DNA of 48,283 nt from Aquificaceae bacterium (GTDB taxonomy: Bacteria; Aquificota; Aquificia; Aquificales; Aquificaceae). Each line of letters starts with the position of its first letter. The stretch's first letter is position 1. Where the stretch lies: the NCBI GenBank assembly GCA_026414575.1, contig JAOAIS010000021.1, positions 1 to 48,283 of the forward strand, written 5' to 3'. Of the stretch, positions 19,559 through 29,742 are shown piece by piece. The notes under the pieces are model-generated. The model was not told the DNA's origin and searched no databases. It saw nothing but the letters and a program-made list of their open reading frames with translations. A program made the position numbers and the translations under genes.

Positions 19559-19878
19559 ATGGACTGGCGCCCGTGTTGACCTCCTTTCTTTCCGTAGCCT
19601 ACAAAAAAGAGGTGCCCCTGACCATGTTAGGCGGACTGTTTTTAAGAAGCTTACATGCAAAGTTTTATGCTTTGGAGAAGGGCATGAAAAGACCGCTGGA
19701 TAGGTCGGTAAAGGCCATATTGGACGTCTTTGCAAACAAGCTCGATTCTTCGTCTTTCTTCATAGGACTTGAGGACAGAAGGGAAAGGATGACCTATTTA
19801 TTCAAGGGCATTACTCAAAGGCCGTGCTGGAGCCACCCCAATGGTCCGTGCCATGATGGCTTTAGTATGAGCCTTTAA
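19555..19878 (+). CDS. Conserved-looking protein of unknown function in the aconitase-mdh cluster
   Basis: 107 aa, ATG overlaps aconitase TGA (ATGA coupling); MNGLAPVLTSFLSVAYKKEVPLTMLGGLFLRSLHAKFYALEKGMKRPLDRSVKAILDVFANKLDSSSFFIGLEDRRERMTYLFKGITQRPCWSHPNGPCHDGFSMSL. Confidence 0.75.
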   Translation: MNGLAPVLTSFLSVAYKKEVPLTMLGGLFLRSLHAKFYALEKGMKRPLDRSVKAILDVFANKLDSSSFFIGLEDRRERMTYLFKGITQRPCWSHPNGPCHDGFSMSL

Positions 19879-19907
19879 CAACCTAATAACTTAAAGGGGG
19901 TGAATAG

Positions 19908-20912
19908 ATGAAGTTTAGGAAGGTGGTATCCGTAGTAGGTGCTGGCAATGTGGGGGAGCATACTGCAAGCCTGCTGGCTCTTAGGGGACTTGTGGATGTG
20001 CGCATGTTTGACTTGCCAAAGAAGGATGGTGAAAAGTCTATAGAGCCAGTGAAGGGCAAGGCCCTCGACATACAGCAGATGCTATCCGCCCTCAACATCG
20101 ACGGAAAGGTGGAGGGCTACACAGTTACTCCAGATGGTGATGGCTATGAAGCTTTAAAGGGCAGTGATATCGTGGTGATAACTGCGGGCTTTCCCAGAAG
20201 GCCGGGCATGTCTCGCGAGGACCTTCTTGACAAGAACATATCCATACTCTCGGTCATAGCAAACAAAATTAGGGAGTATGTGCCAGAAGCTATAGTTATA
20301 GTGGTGACAAACCCGGTGGACCTCATGACCTATGCAGTTTACAGGACGCTGGGCTTTGAAAAAAACAGGGTTATGGGCATGGCAGGCGTGCTGGACTCGG
20401 CGCGCTTTAAGACCTTCATATCCAAGGAAATAAGGATTTCACCCATGGACATCCATGCCTACGTAATAGGGGGGCATGGGGATGAGATGGTGCCTCTCAT
20501 ATCCATATCCAATGTGGGAGGCATACCCTTGAAAGATACGCTACCCAGAGAAAGGATACAAGAACTTATCAAAAGAACCCAGTTCGGTGGCGGCGAGATA
20601 GTGGACCTTATGGGCACTTCCGCCTACCATGCACCCGCAGCCTCAATAGTGGAGATGGTAGAAGCCATAGTCACCGACAACAAAAGGATACTTCCATGCT
20701 CCGTATACCTCGAGGGCGAGGTAGCCCGCTACTACGAGGCGGAGGGATTATGCGTTGGCGTGCCAGTAAAGCTTGGCAACAATGGGGTTGAAGAAATCAT
20801 AAAAATTCCTATGATAGAAGAAGAGAGAGAAATGTGGAAAAGGTCTGTAGCATCCGTTAGGAAAAACCTAACACTTGTGGAGGAGATATTAAATGCGAGA
20901 AGTTCACTATGA
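19908..20912 (+). CDS. mdh: Malate dehydrogenase (LDH/MDH superfamily)
   Basis: 334 aa; VVSVVGAGNVGEHTASLLALRGL, VTNPVDLMTYAVYRTLGFEKNRVMGMAGVLDSARFK, VIGGHGDEMVPL. Confidence 0.92.
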   Translation: MKFRKVVSVVGAGNVGEHTASLLALRGLVDVRMFDLPKKDGEKSIEPVKGKALDIQQMLSALNIDGKVEGYTVTPDGDGYEALKGSDIVVITAGFPRRPGMSREDLLDKNISILSVIANKIREYVPEAIVIVVTNPVDLMTYAVYRTLGFEKNRVMGMAGVLDSARFKTFISKEIRISPMDIHAYVIGGHGDEMVPLISISNVGGIPLKDTLPRERIQELIKRTQFGGGEIVDLMGTSAYHAPAASIVEMVEAIVTDNKRILPCSVYLEGEVARYYEAEGLCVGVPVKLGNNGVEEIIKIPMIEEEREMWKRSVASVRKNLTLVEEILNARSSL

Positions 20913-21738
20913 GCAGATAGTAGAAGCGGTCAAGGAGATAGCCATAAAGGCTAACTACGAACTTCCGGAGGATGTGGAGCTTGCTTACCAGAGCGCTCTC
21001 AAAAGGGAGGAGTCGGAGTTGGGAAGGGAGGTTCTTCAGCAGATACTGCTTAACATAAAGTCCGCAAGGGAAGAGGGCATGGCCTACTGTCAGGATACGG
21101 GGGTTGCCGTGGTCTTTGTGGATATGGGGCAGGAGGTGCATGTGGTTGGAGGCTCTCTGGAGGATGCCATAAACGAGGGCGTAAGAAGGGCCTACACAGA
21201 GGGGTATCTTAGGGCTTCCATGGTCTACGATCCCGTCTTTGAGAGGAAAAACACGAGGGACAACACACCTGCGGTGGTTCACTACAGGCTGGTGCCGGGT
21301 GACAGGCTGAAGCTTGTTTTTGCACCCAAGGGTGCAGGCTCTGAGAACACCTCCCGCCTTACCATGCTTAAGCCCGCGGATGGTTGGGAGGGTGTAAGGC
21401 GGTTTGTTTTGGAAACTGTAAAGCTTGCAGGACCCAACGCATGCCCGCCTTTCACTGTGGGTGTTGGAATAGGCGGTACCTTTGAGTATTGCGCCTTACT
21501 TGCCAAAAGGGCCCTTTTGAGACCTGTGGGGGAAAGAAGTTCTGACCCCGTGGCGAGAAGGATAGAAGAAGAGTTGATAGAAGAGGTCAACAAGATAGGA
21601 TGGGGTCCCATGGGTTTTGGTGGGACGGTTACTGCGGTAGATGTCAAAGTGGAGCTCTATCCCTGCCATATAGCCTCTTTGCCTGTTGCGGTTAACATCC
21701 AATGCCACGCCAGCAGGCATGCAGAGGTAGAGCTATGA
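20893..21738 (+). CDS. fumA: Class I fumarate hydratase, alpha (N-terminal) subunit
   Basis: 281 aa; YCQDTGVAVVFVDMGQEVHV, APKGAGSENTSRLTMLKPADGWEG, GVGIGGTFEYCALLAKRALLRPVG, GPMGFGGTVTAVDV. Confidence 0.92.
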   Translation: MREVHYEQIVEAVKEIAIKANYELPEDVELAYQSALKREESELGREVLQQILLNIKSAREEGMAYCQDTGVAVVFVDMGQEVHVVGGSLEDAINEGVRRAYTEGYLRASMVYDPVFERKNTRDNTPAVVHYRLVPGDRLKLVFAPKGAGSENTSRLTMLKPADGWEGVRRFVLETVKLAGPNACPPFTVGVGIGGTFEYCALLAKRALLRPVGERSSDPVARRIEEELIEEVNKIGWGPMGFGGTVTAVDVKVELYPCHIASLPVAVNIQCHASRHAEVEL

Positions 21739-21833
21739 AATACATACTTTTATTGGCTTTTGTAGGACTCATAACGGTGCTTTTTCTGAGTGGTCTTGCC
21801 TTCCGGTGGCTGAGAGGCCATATACACCGTTGA
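21735..21833 (+). CDS. 32-aa putative membrane micropeptide coupled to fumA
   Basis: ATGA overlap with fumA stop; MKYILLLAFVGLITVLFLSGLAFRWLRGHIHR, one TM helix with a basic tail; absent from the supplied ORF track. Confidence 0.5.
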   Translation: MKYILLLAFVGLITVLFLSGLAFRWLRGHIHR

Positions 21834-21852
21834 GTCTACCCTATTACCCAAC

Positions 21853-22887
21853 TTAACCTTTGAATTGGCAGGTTTCCTCGTCTATTGTGGAATAAATGGG
21901 CATCACCCTGCCCTCTGGCGTTGTGTCCTCAAAGTCTCTTGGCACGCCGAGCTCTTCCATGCAATGTACGAGGTCGTGATAAAACTCCGCCACCTTGACA
22001 AGCCCTGTTATCTTGCCTACTTCGCTAAAGGCTCTTATCTTATCCGTGGCTTTGCCCTTGCCTCTTTCTACTATGGCACCCGCGTGACCAAAGGATACAC
22101 CCTCTAACCTTTCCTGAAACCTTCCTGCTACAAAGGCAGCTACTGGCTTGTTCCATCTGCCTTCCTTCCAGAGCCTAAGAATCGTCTCTGCCGCCTGCTC
22201 TTCATAAGACCCGCCAACTTCGCCTTGTATTACTACTCCCTTAACCCGTGGGTCATCTGCTATATTCAGCAGGGCATCCCCGAAGGTGGTGCAGGATATA
22301 ACATCCCCACCGAGGGCAAGAGCCATGTAAACACCCCAGCCCCTGCGCTTGAACATCTCAGCGGTGGTGGTGGTAAGGCCGCCTGACTTGGATAGTATGA
22401 CAAGACCCCCCTTCTGGTAGGCTATGGACGGATTCTTGCCTCCTATGGCACCTATGCGCGCAGGAACCCAGGGCACCATGCAACCAAGGGATGTGGGGCC
22501 CACTATGATAGCATTCCTTTCCTTGGCATAGTGGTAAAAGTAGACGGTGTCCCTTATTGGCACATGCTCGGTGATGATGTATATGAGCCTTATGCCTGAA
22601 TCAACAAGCTCTATAACCGCATCCTTCACGGAGGCTGGTGGCACATAGACTATGCCCGTGTTTATTTCAGGATGCACTTTTAGAGCCTCTCTTACCGTGT
22701 TGTAGACAGGCTTGCCAGCCACTTCAGAGCCACCCTTTCCGGGTGTGACGCCAGCAACCACAAACCCGGGATATAGGGCTTCGGACTCGGCAACCACCTG
22801 AGAAGCTTCCCTTCCGGTGATTCCCATAACGATTATTCTTGTCCTGTCGTTGAGGTAAACGGTGCCCACATTCCATTCCTTTACCAT
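21853..22887 (-). CDS. ccsB: Succinyl-CoA synthetase alpha-like protein; likely citryl-CoA synthetase small subunit (CcsB-type)
   Basis: 344 aa, SucD fold: NDRTRIIVMGITGREASQVV, GVTPGKGG, VGPTSLGCMVP, FGHAGAIVERGKGKATDK; longer than a typical ~290-aa SucD; located in an aconitase/mdh/fumarase cluster. Confidence 0.65.
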   Translation of the reverse strand: MVKEWNVGTVYLNDRTRIIVMGITGREASQVVAESEALYPGFVVAGVTPGKGGSEVAGKPVYNTVREALKVHPEINTGIVYVPPASVKDAVIELVDSGIRLIYIITEHVPIRDTVYFYHYAKERNAIIVGPTSLGCMVPWVPARIGAIGGKNPSIAYQKGGLVILSKSGGLTTTTAEMFKRRGWGVYMALALGGDVISCTTFGDALLNIADDPRVKGVVIQGEVGGSYEEQAAETILRLWKEGRWNKPVAAFVAGRFQERLEGVSFGHAGAIVERGKGKATDKIRAFSEVGKITGLVKVAEFYHDLVHCMEELGVPRDFEDTTPEGRVMPIYSTIDEETCQFKG

Positions 22888-23004
22888 TCTGAACCTCCGT
22901 GCAGGTTGTAAAAATTATAAAACAAATCATACTTTTTTGCTTACACATACCCTTAAGGACTATCCAACTGTGCTGTTCCACCATGCTAAAATGGAAAATA
23001 AGCT

Positions 23005-23661
23005 ATGAAGAGAGCATCCAGCTATCTAATACACTCAAGCCAAAAGCCCGAGGTGGTTCTTAGGAAGTTTTTGAAAAGACTTGTGGCCTTCTTTTTATCC
23101 AGGGAGAGGGTCTGTCATGTGGCCCTCGCCGGCGGAAGGACGCCCATGGAGCTCTACCGCATGCTGTCTTCGGAAAGACTCCCCTGGGAAAGACTAAGGT
23201 TTTATCTGAGCGATGAGCGTCATGTTGCCCAGACATCAGAGCTTAGCAACTACAAAGCCATTAGAGAGGCCCTTGGAGAGAGGGCCAGACTTGCCTTCTT
23301 TAAAACCGAGATGCCCCCCGAGGAGTGTGCCATAGATTACAGCCTTCAGCTTCCTGACAGACTACACATAGCCATTCTTGGCGTTGGCGCGGATGGACAT
23401 ACCGCCTCCTTGTTCCCAGGCGTGGAGTGTCAAGATGTCAGCCCAAAGGTGTGCTTAAGCAGGTCTCCGGAGGGACTCTTGAGACTCTCCCTAAAGGAAG
23501 AGTACTTAAACCTTACATGTGTGGTTGTTTTCTTCCTCAAGGGTGAGGAGAAGAGGGAAGCCTTTGAGAGTATGCTTAAGGGTGAAGAACTACCCGCATG
23601 CAGGATAAAGGGAAGGCTAAAAACCTACATATTTACCGATTTTTATGATTTTATTCCATGA
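23005..23661 (+). CDS. pgl: 6-phosphogluconolactonase (DevB/Pgl family)
   Basis: VALAGGRTPMELYRML, FYLSDERHVAQTSELSNYKAIREAL, LGVGADGHTASLFPG. Confidence 0.9.
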   Translation: MKRASSYLIHSSQKPEVVLRKFLKRLVAFFLSRERVCHVALAGGRTPMELYRMLSSERLPWERLRFYLSDERHVAQTSELSNYKAIREALGERARLAFFKTEMPPEECAIDYSLQLPDRLHIAILGVGADGHTASLFPGVECQDVSPKVCLSRSPEGLLRLSLKEEYLNLTCVVVFFLKGEEKREAFESMLKGEELPACRIKGRLKTYIFTDFYDFIP

Positions 23662-25098
23662 AGCATCTCAAGGTTCGTATAACCCCTTTCCTACCTGTGG
23701 TGATGTTGACGGTTTTCTTGCTCGTTCTCTACTACTTCCTTGTCCTTTTGCCCTTAGTCACTGCCAGTGGATACAGTTCTTCCTTCGACCGTCTTGACAA
23801 CCCATATGGACTTTGTGGTTGGACTTCAGAGGGAAAGAGGTATGTCCGCTGGTTCCTTTAATTCTCCTTAGTTTAAGGAAGGTCTGAAGATGCAAAGAGT
23901 CAGGGTGGATGCTTTCAGGAGGGCAGGTTTTTTGGATGGAGAGGTGCTTGATAGGGTGCGGGATTTAAGAAAAAAGGTGTATTTGGGCGACATTACCCTT
24001 TAGGAGGTTTACACGGGCTATACCCAAGTTATAGAAGGTTTGATAGAGATGTTAGAAAAATAATCCTCGGAGAAAGTTCGGGATTTGGAGCTCCACAGGT
24101 GTGTGCGCGCAAAGGTCCTTTTGCCGAAGGCTATAGAAGGCACGGTTAAAGAAAGGTGCTGTCCGTGCTTGTGGCCTCACATGGTAGGGTGGAGGAGGAT
24201 ATACGGAGTGATTACATGAAAGCCCTTCATACTCAGGAGTTTCTGGTTTCGGAGCTTATAAAGCTTTTGGAGCCTCTTCCAAAGGAGAAGCCAAAAGCAC
24301 TCAAAGACTGTAGCATGCTTGAGGCCATGAGGTCCGCCATAGCTGAAAAAGACCACCTAAGGACATAGACCCCGCCAGAGCCTTTGAGCTGGTGACCCTC
24401 AGAATGGACATACTCTACGATTTTTATAGATATCACAAGGAATAGGCGCTTTCTAAAGTGAGCAAAAGCAAAAGTTATGCCCACAAGTCTGCTGGCCTGC
24501 TGACCTTGCTAAGCCTTCCCCTCGTCCTTTTGTTGGTCTGGCTGTACCTTTCTGCCTTGAGCGGTATACGGAGCTGAAACACCTTGCTACTAAAGATAAC
24601 CTTATGGACCTATACAACGGCAAATTTTTCAGGGACGGCAAATTTTTCAGGGAGATGCTAAAAACAGCATATGGGAGGCAAAAAGATACGGGGAGAGCCT
24701 TGCCCTCTTGATTATTGACATGGACAACTTTAAGTTCATAAACGACAGGTTGGGACACAGTGCGGGCGACAGGATGCTAAAGATGGTAGCGGATGCGCTA
24801 AAGGAAAGGATAAGAGGGTCAGATATAGCCGCAAGATACAGAGGGGATGAGTTTGTAATAATCCTCAAGAGGGTAAACCCTGAGAATGCCAAGAAAATAG
24901 CCAAAGAACTAAAGGAGAGAGTAGAGGAGCTCAGCCTCGGGGCGCCCGACTGCGCCCTCGTGGAAGCCAAAGGGAGCATGGGCCTTGCCTTCTTCCCCTG
25001 CACGGCCAGGACCCAGACGGGCTTTTTTCTGCGGCGGATAGAGCCCTTCTTATGCCTAAGGCTACGGTCAAAAGAAAGTTGTCCATACCAGAGGGCTT
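23658..25098 (+). pseudogene. Decayed NIT-domain / GGDEF sensor diguanylate cyclase
   Basis: Pieces in successive frames: TM1 MKHLKVRITPFLPVVMLTVFLLVLYY; NIT motif LQRERGMSAGSF; RVDAFRRAGFLDGEVLDRVRDLRKKVYLGDITL*EVYTGYTQVIEGLIEML; VLSVLVASHGRVEEDIRSDYMKALHTQEFLVSELIKLLEP; DIDPARAFELVTLRMDILYDFYRYHKE; TM2; LKHLATKDNLMDLYNGKFF..; LALLIIDMDNFKFINDRLGHSAGDRMLKMVADALKERIRGSDIAARYRGDEFVIIL. Confidence 0.88.
24617..24652 (+). repeat. Perfect 18-bp tandem duplication in the GGDEF pseudogene
   Basis: ACGGCAAATTTTTCAGGG twice, back to back. Confidence 0.95.
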
Positions 25099-25125
25099 GC
25101 TTTTTAGAGGCTTATAATCTTATAC

Positions 25126-26466
25126 ATGGAAGTTCATGTTCTGGTGGTGGATGACGAGAGGTCAATAAGGGAAACTCTAAAGGGCATTCTGCAGGAAGAG
25201 GGCTACAGAGTATCTACCGCAGACAGCATAAAGACCATGAAGGAAAAGGTTGAAAGAACCCACTTTCACTGCGTCCTCTTGGACCTTTGGCTTCCCGATG
25301 GCAACGGCCTTGATTACATAGCCTATCTTAAGGAAAAGCTACCCGGTTCAGCCCTTGTGGTCATAACGGGTCACGGCAAGACGGAGCATGCGGTAAAGGC
25401 CATAAAGGAGGGTGCCTATGACTTTTTAGAAAAGCCCTTTTCCATGGATAGGCTTCTTACGACCCTTCAGAGGTCTGTAAAGGAAGTGATAAGGTCTAAA
25501 AGGGGTGAAGAGGAGGACCCCATACTGGGCAACAGCAGACAGATGCTCAACATAAAGGAAACCCTTCAAAGGGTGGCAAAGACTGAAGTAAACATACTTG
25601 TGGTAGGTGAGAGCGGAACAGGAAAGGAGCTTGTTGCCAGAAGAATACACCAGCTTTCGGACAGGTCGGAGGGACCCTTTGTGGATATTAACTGCGCTGG
25701 ACTTCCCGATGAGCTGGTGGAGGCTGAGCTTTTTGGCTATGAAAAGGGCGCCTTTACTTCTGCAACCCAGAGGAAGCTGGGTAAGTTGGAGCTTGCCCAT
25801 GGTGGAACTCTCTTTCTTGATGAGGTGTCCGAGTTAAGCCAGAGGGCGCAGGCTAAACTCCTTAGGGTGCTTGAGACAAAAGAGTTTACAAGACTTGGAG
25901 GCATTCAAACCATAAAGTCTGACTTTAGGCTCATATGCGCTTCCAACAGGGACCTTAAGGAGGAGGTGGAAAGGGGTAGGTTCAGGGAGGACCTCTACCA
26001 CCGCGTCTCCACCTTTGTGATTACTCTACCGCCCCTCAGGGAAAGGGGCGATGATATACTCCTTCTTGCGGAACACTTTTTAAGCTTTTATCTTAAGAAG
26101 CACCACAAGGGCGAAAAGTACATGAGCGAAGAGGCGAAAAGACTTCTTCTCACCCACCAGTGGAGAGGTAACGTGAGGGAGCTAAAGAATCTTATGGAGA
26201 GGTTAGCCATACTTCATGAGGGTCTGCAGATAACAGAAAAGGACCTCAGATATCTTTTGGGCTTTGACCACCAGCCGGAGGACTTAAGTTCCTTACTTTC
26301 GGAACAAGATCTAAGAAAGGCAAGACAGAACTTTGAGAAGCTCTTTATAGAAAAAAAGCTAAGAGAGCAGGGTTACGACCTTAAAAAGACTGCAGAGGTT
26401 ATGGGTATAGACCTTTCTAACCTTTACAGGAAGATAAGGCATTACGGCATAGAGGTTGGCATATAA
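25126..26466 (+). CDS. NtrC-family sigma-54-dependent response regulator
   Basis: 446 aa; receiver VLVVDDERSIRETL..LLDLWLPDGNGLDYI..VVITGHG..EKPF; AAA+ VVGESGTGKELVARRIH, ELFGYEKGAFTSA (GAFTGA-like), C-terminal Fis-type HTH KKTAEVMGIDLSNLYRKI. Confidence 0.93.
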   Translation: MEVHVLVVDDERSIRETLKGILQEEGYRVSTADSIKTMKEKVERTHFHCVLLDLWLPDGNGLDYIAYLKEKLPGSALVVITGHGKTEHAVKAIKEGAYDFLEKPFSMDRLLTTLQRSVKEVIRSKRGEEEDPILGNSRQMLNIKETLQRVAKTEVNILVVGESGTGKELVARRIHQLSDRSEGPFVDINCAGLPDELVEAELFGYEKGAFTSATQRKLGKLELAHGGTLFLDEVSELSQRAQAKLLRVLETKEFTRLGGIQTIKSDFRLICASNRDLKEEVERGRFREDLYHRVSTFVITLPPLRERGDDILLLAEHFLSFYLKKHHKGEKYMSEEAKRLLLTHQWRGNVRELKNLMERLAILHEGLQITEKDLRYLLGFDHQPEDLSSLLSEQDLRKARQNFEKLFIEKKLREQGYDLKKTAEVMGIDLSNLYRKIRHYGIEVGI

Positions 26467-26470
26467 TTAA

Positions 26471-27931
<1,461 letters not shown>

Positions 27932-27949
27932 ACCATTAGGCATTATCCA

Positions 27950-29040
27950 TTATTGAAATCTCCTCTTACGGGCATTGTTCTCAAGCCCTCGATAATCAAA
28001 CACCTTGAAAACTTTACCTCAAAACGCTCCATCGCTGAAGACATCCTCAAAAGGATGTGAGACAAAATGCCATGTCCAATAATAGGTCCAGCATCTCCCA
28101 GAAGACCCCCATCTCACTAACCATCCCCATAAACCAAACCCACACCACCGCTTAAAAACATGCTCCTTATCATAACCTTGAACATCAGCCCCTTCACTGT
28201 ATTCTCGAGCCTCACACTGCTTACATGCCCCCCAAACCATCCCTTAGAAGGAAAAACTCTCCACATGCCATAGCTTGCCATACTAATTCTTCTCTTTCCA
28301 TTGCTTTATACCTTTCCTGATTCCCCTCACCGCTTCATTCCTTACCCTGTTGCCCGTTATCACCACATCTCTTCTAACCTTTATTACTGGCTTTATTCTT
28401 CTCTTTGCTAAGTGTCTGAATATCTCGTGACTGTCTATGTCTGTATATGCTATCACTTCCGTGTAACCTCGCAACCTCCAGCCTCAGCTTTCTTGACTGA
28501 GTTCTCCACAAGCTCTACCGCACATTGGCTATCATGTGTCTTGTTGTCTGTTACTTTCATATGCAACACTCTGCCACTGCTTATGTCAATGGCAACGTGA
28601 ACCTTTATCCCGCCTTTCCTTCTTTTCTTGCCATGCTTTTTGCTGAGCCATTCTCCTCTGTTTGTTAGCTTGATGCTTGTGGAGTCAAGAACTATGACAA
28701 AGTCTTGTGGTAAGTCTTTTGGATTATCTGGCAGGTGGTCAAATTGGAACTCTTCTCGGTTATGTCTGTAGTGGATGGTTCTGAAGTTTGGTAGTGGAAT
28801 AGATACAACTATATCTCTGAAGAGAGCTTTTGCAAAGCCTTCTGCTTGTCTGTATGGTAGCCTAAAGACATATTTAAAGAAGAGAATCAATAAGATGAGT
28901 GACCTTGGACACTTGGATGGTCTTCCTAACTTTTTTGCTTGCTTGTTTTGTGACTGTGCGTCAAGCATTTCTCCTCTTCTTACCAATTTCTCGTTATAAT
29001 TCTTCAAATATCTCTTTATGGGGTAATGTTATCTCATAAA
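27950..29040 (-). mobile_element. Degenerate IS5-like insertion sequence (frameshifted DDE transposase)
   Basis: HYPIKRYLKNYNEKLVRRGEMLDAQSQNKQAKKLGRPSKCPRSLILLILFFKYVFRLPYRQAEGFAKALF...FVIVLDSTSIKLTNRGEWLSKKHGKKRRKGGIKVHVAIDISSGRVL; frameshift to GYTEVIAYTDIDSHEIFRHLAKRRIKPVIKVRRD; further frameshift to WRVFPSKGWFGGHVSSVRLENTVKGLMFKVMIRSMFLSG. Boundaries approximate. Confidence 0.85.
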
Positions 29041-29331
29041 CCTGATATTAGACACAGCAAGGTATTTATTGATTTAATGACCTTTTCCCTTACAGAAAAT
29101 CATGTTTGACAAAAGAGAGCATAGTTTTAATCAAGAGCCTTTCTGCCGTTGTGGTGAAAATACCGCAAGCATAAAAAGCAAAAACCCAAATCTTACAGCG
29201 CTACCAGCCAAGGAGGACTTTTAGGATGTTTACTTGGGAACAAGGTTTGAACTATAGAAGGCGTAGCCATGGAATGGCTCTTGACCCTTGACTAATTTAA
29301 AGAGGAAATGGGAAATGTAGATTATATTAGA

Positions 29332-29409
29332 TGGCGGAGCCGACGGGACTTGAACCCGCGCCCTCCGGCTTGACAGGCCGGCGTTCTGACCGGGCTGAAC
29401 TACGGCTCC
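29332..29409 (-). tRNA. tRNA-Asp (GUC), CCA encoded
   Basis: GGAGCCG-TA-GTTC..GAAC..CCGGC CTGTCAA GCCGG..GCGGG TTCAAGT CCCG..CGGCTCC-G-CCA. Confidence 0.94.
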
Positions 29410-29427
29410 TGTAGGTTATAAATTATA

Positions 29428-29742
29428 TCACCTTTTAAGAAGAAGCGAGACAATCTTTTCTATCTCCTCTGCGAGTAAAAAGTCCTTATGTGTCAGGCCC
29501 ATCGCTTCATGGGTGGTGAGCTTTACCTTTAGGGTTTTGTAGCCTACTTCCATATCGGGATGGTGCCAATGAGCTTCCGCAAGGCTTGCTATCGCGTTTA
29601 GAAGAAAAATGGTCTCCTTCCAGTTTTTTGTGAGGTAGTCCTTGTAGATAAACTTTCCATCAAAGCTCCACCCGGGCAGGCGCCTTAAACCCTCTTCTAT
29701 ATCTTCCTTTGAATAAACCTTTAGTTCGCCTTCGCCTGACAA
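29428..29742 (-). CDS. phhB: 4a-hydroxytetrahydrobiopterin dehydratase (pterin carbinolamine dehydratase)
   Basis: LPGWSFDGKFIYKDYLTKNWKETIFLLNAIASLAEAHWHHPDMEVGYKTLKVKLTTHEAMGLTHKDFLLAEEIEK; start (TTG, overlapping fur 3' end) uncertain. Confidence 0.85.
   Translation of the reverse strand: MSGEGELKVYSKEDIEEGLRRLPGWSFDGKFIYKDYLTKNWKETIFLLNAIASLAEAHWHHPDMEVGYKTLKVKLTTHEAMGLTHKDFLLAEEIEKIVSLLLKR

Noticed and set aside
23658-25098. Stop-codon readthrough or programmed frameshifting in the NIT-GGDEF gene
   Set aside because: Stops and several frame changes are scattered, together with a slippage duplication, which is the pattern of a pseudogene rather than recoding.
24708-25154. Stand-alone functional 148-aa GGDEF protein
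   Set aside because: No proper start context, C-terminal frame runs into unrelated sequence and overlaps the next gene's start; better explained as part of the larger pseudogene.
28412-28600. 62-aa + strand ORF and neighbours within the IS5-like remnant
   Set aside because: Antisense to the reconstructable transposase.
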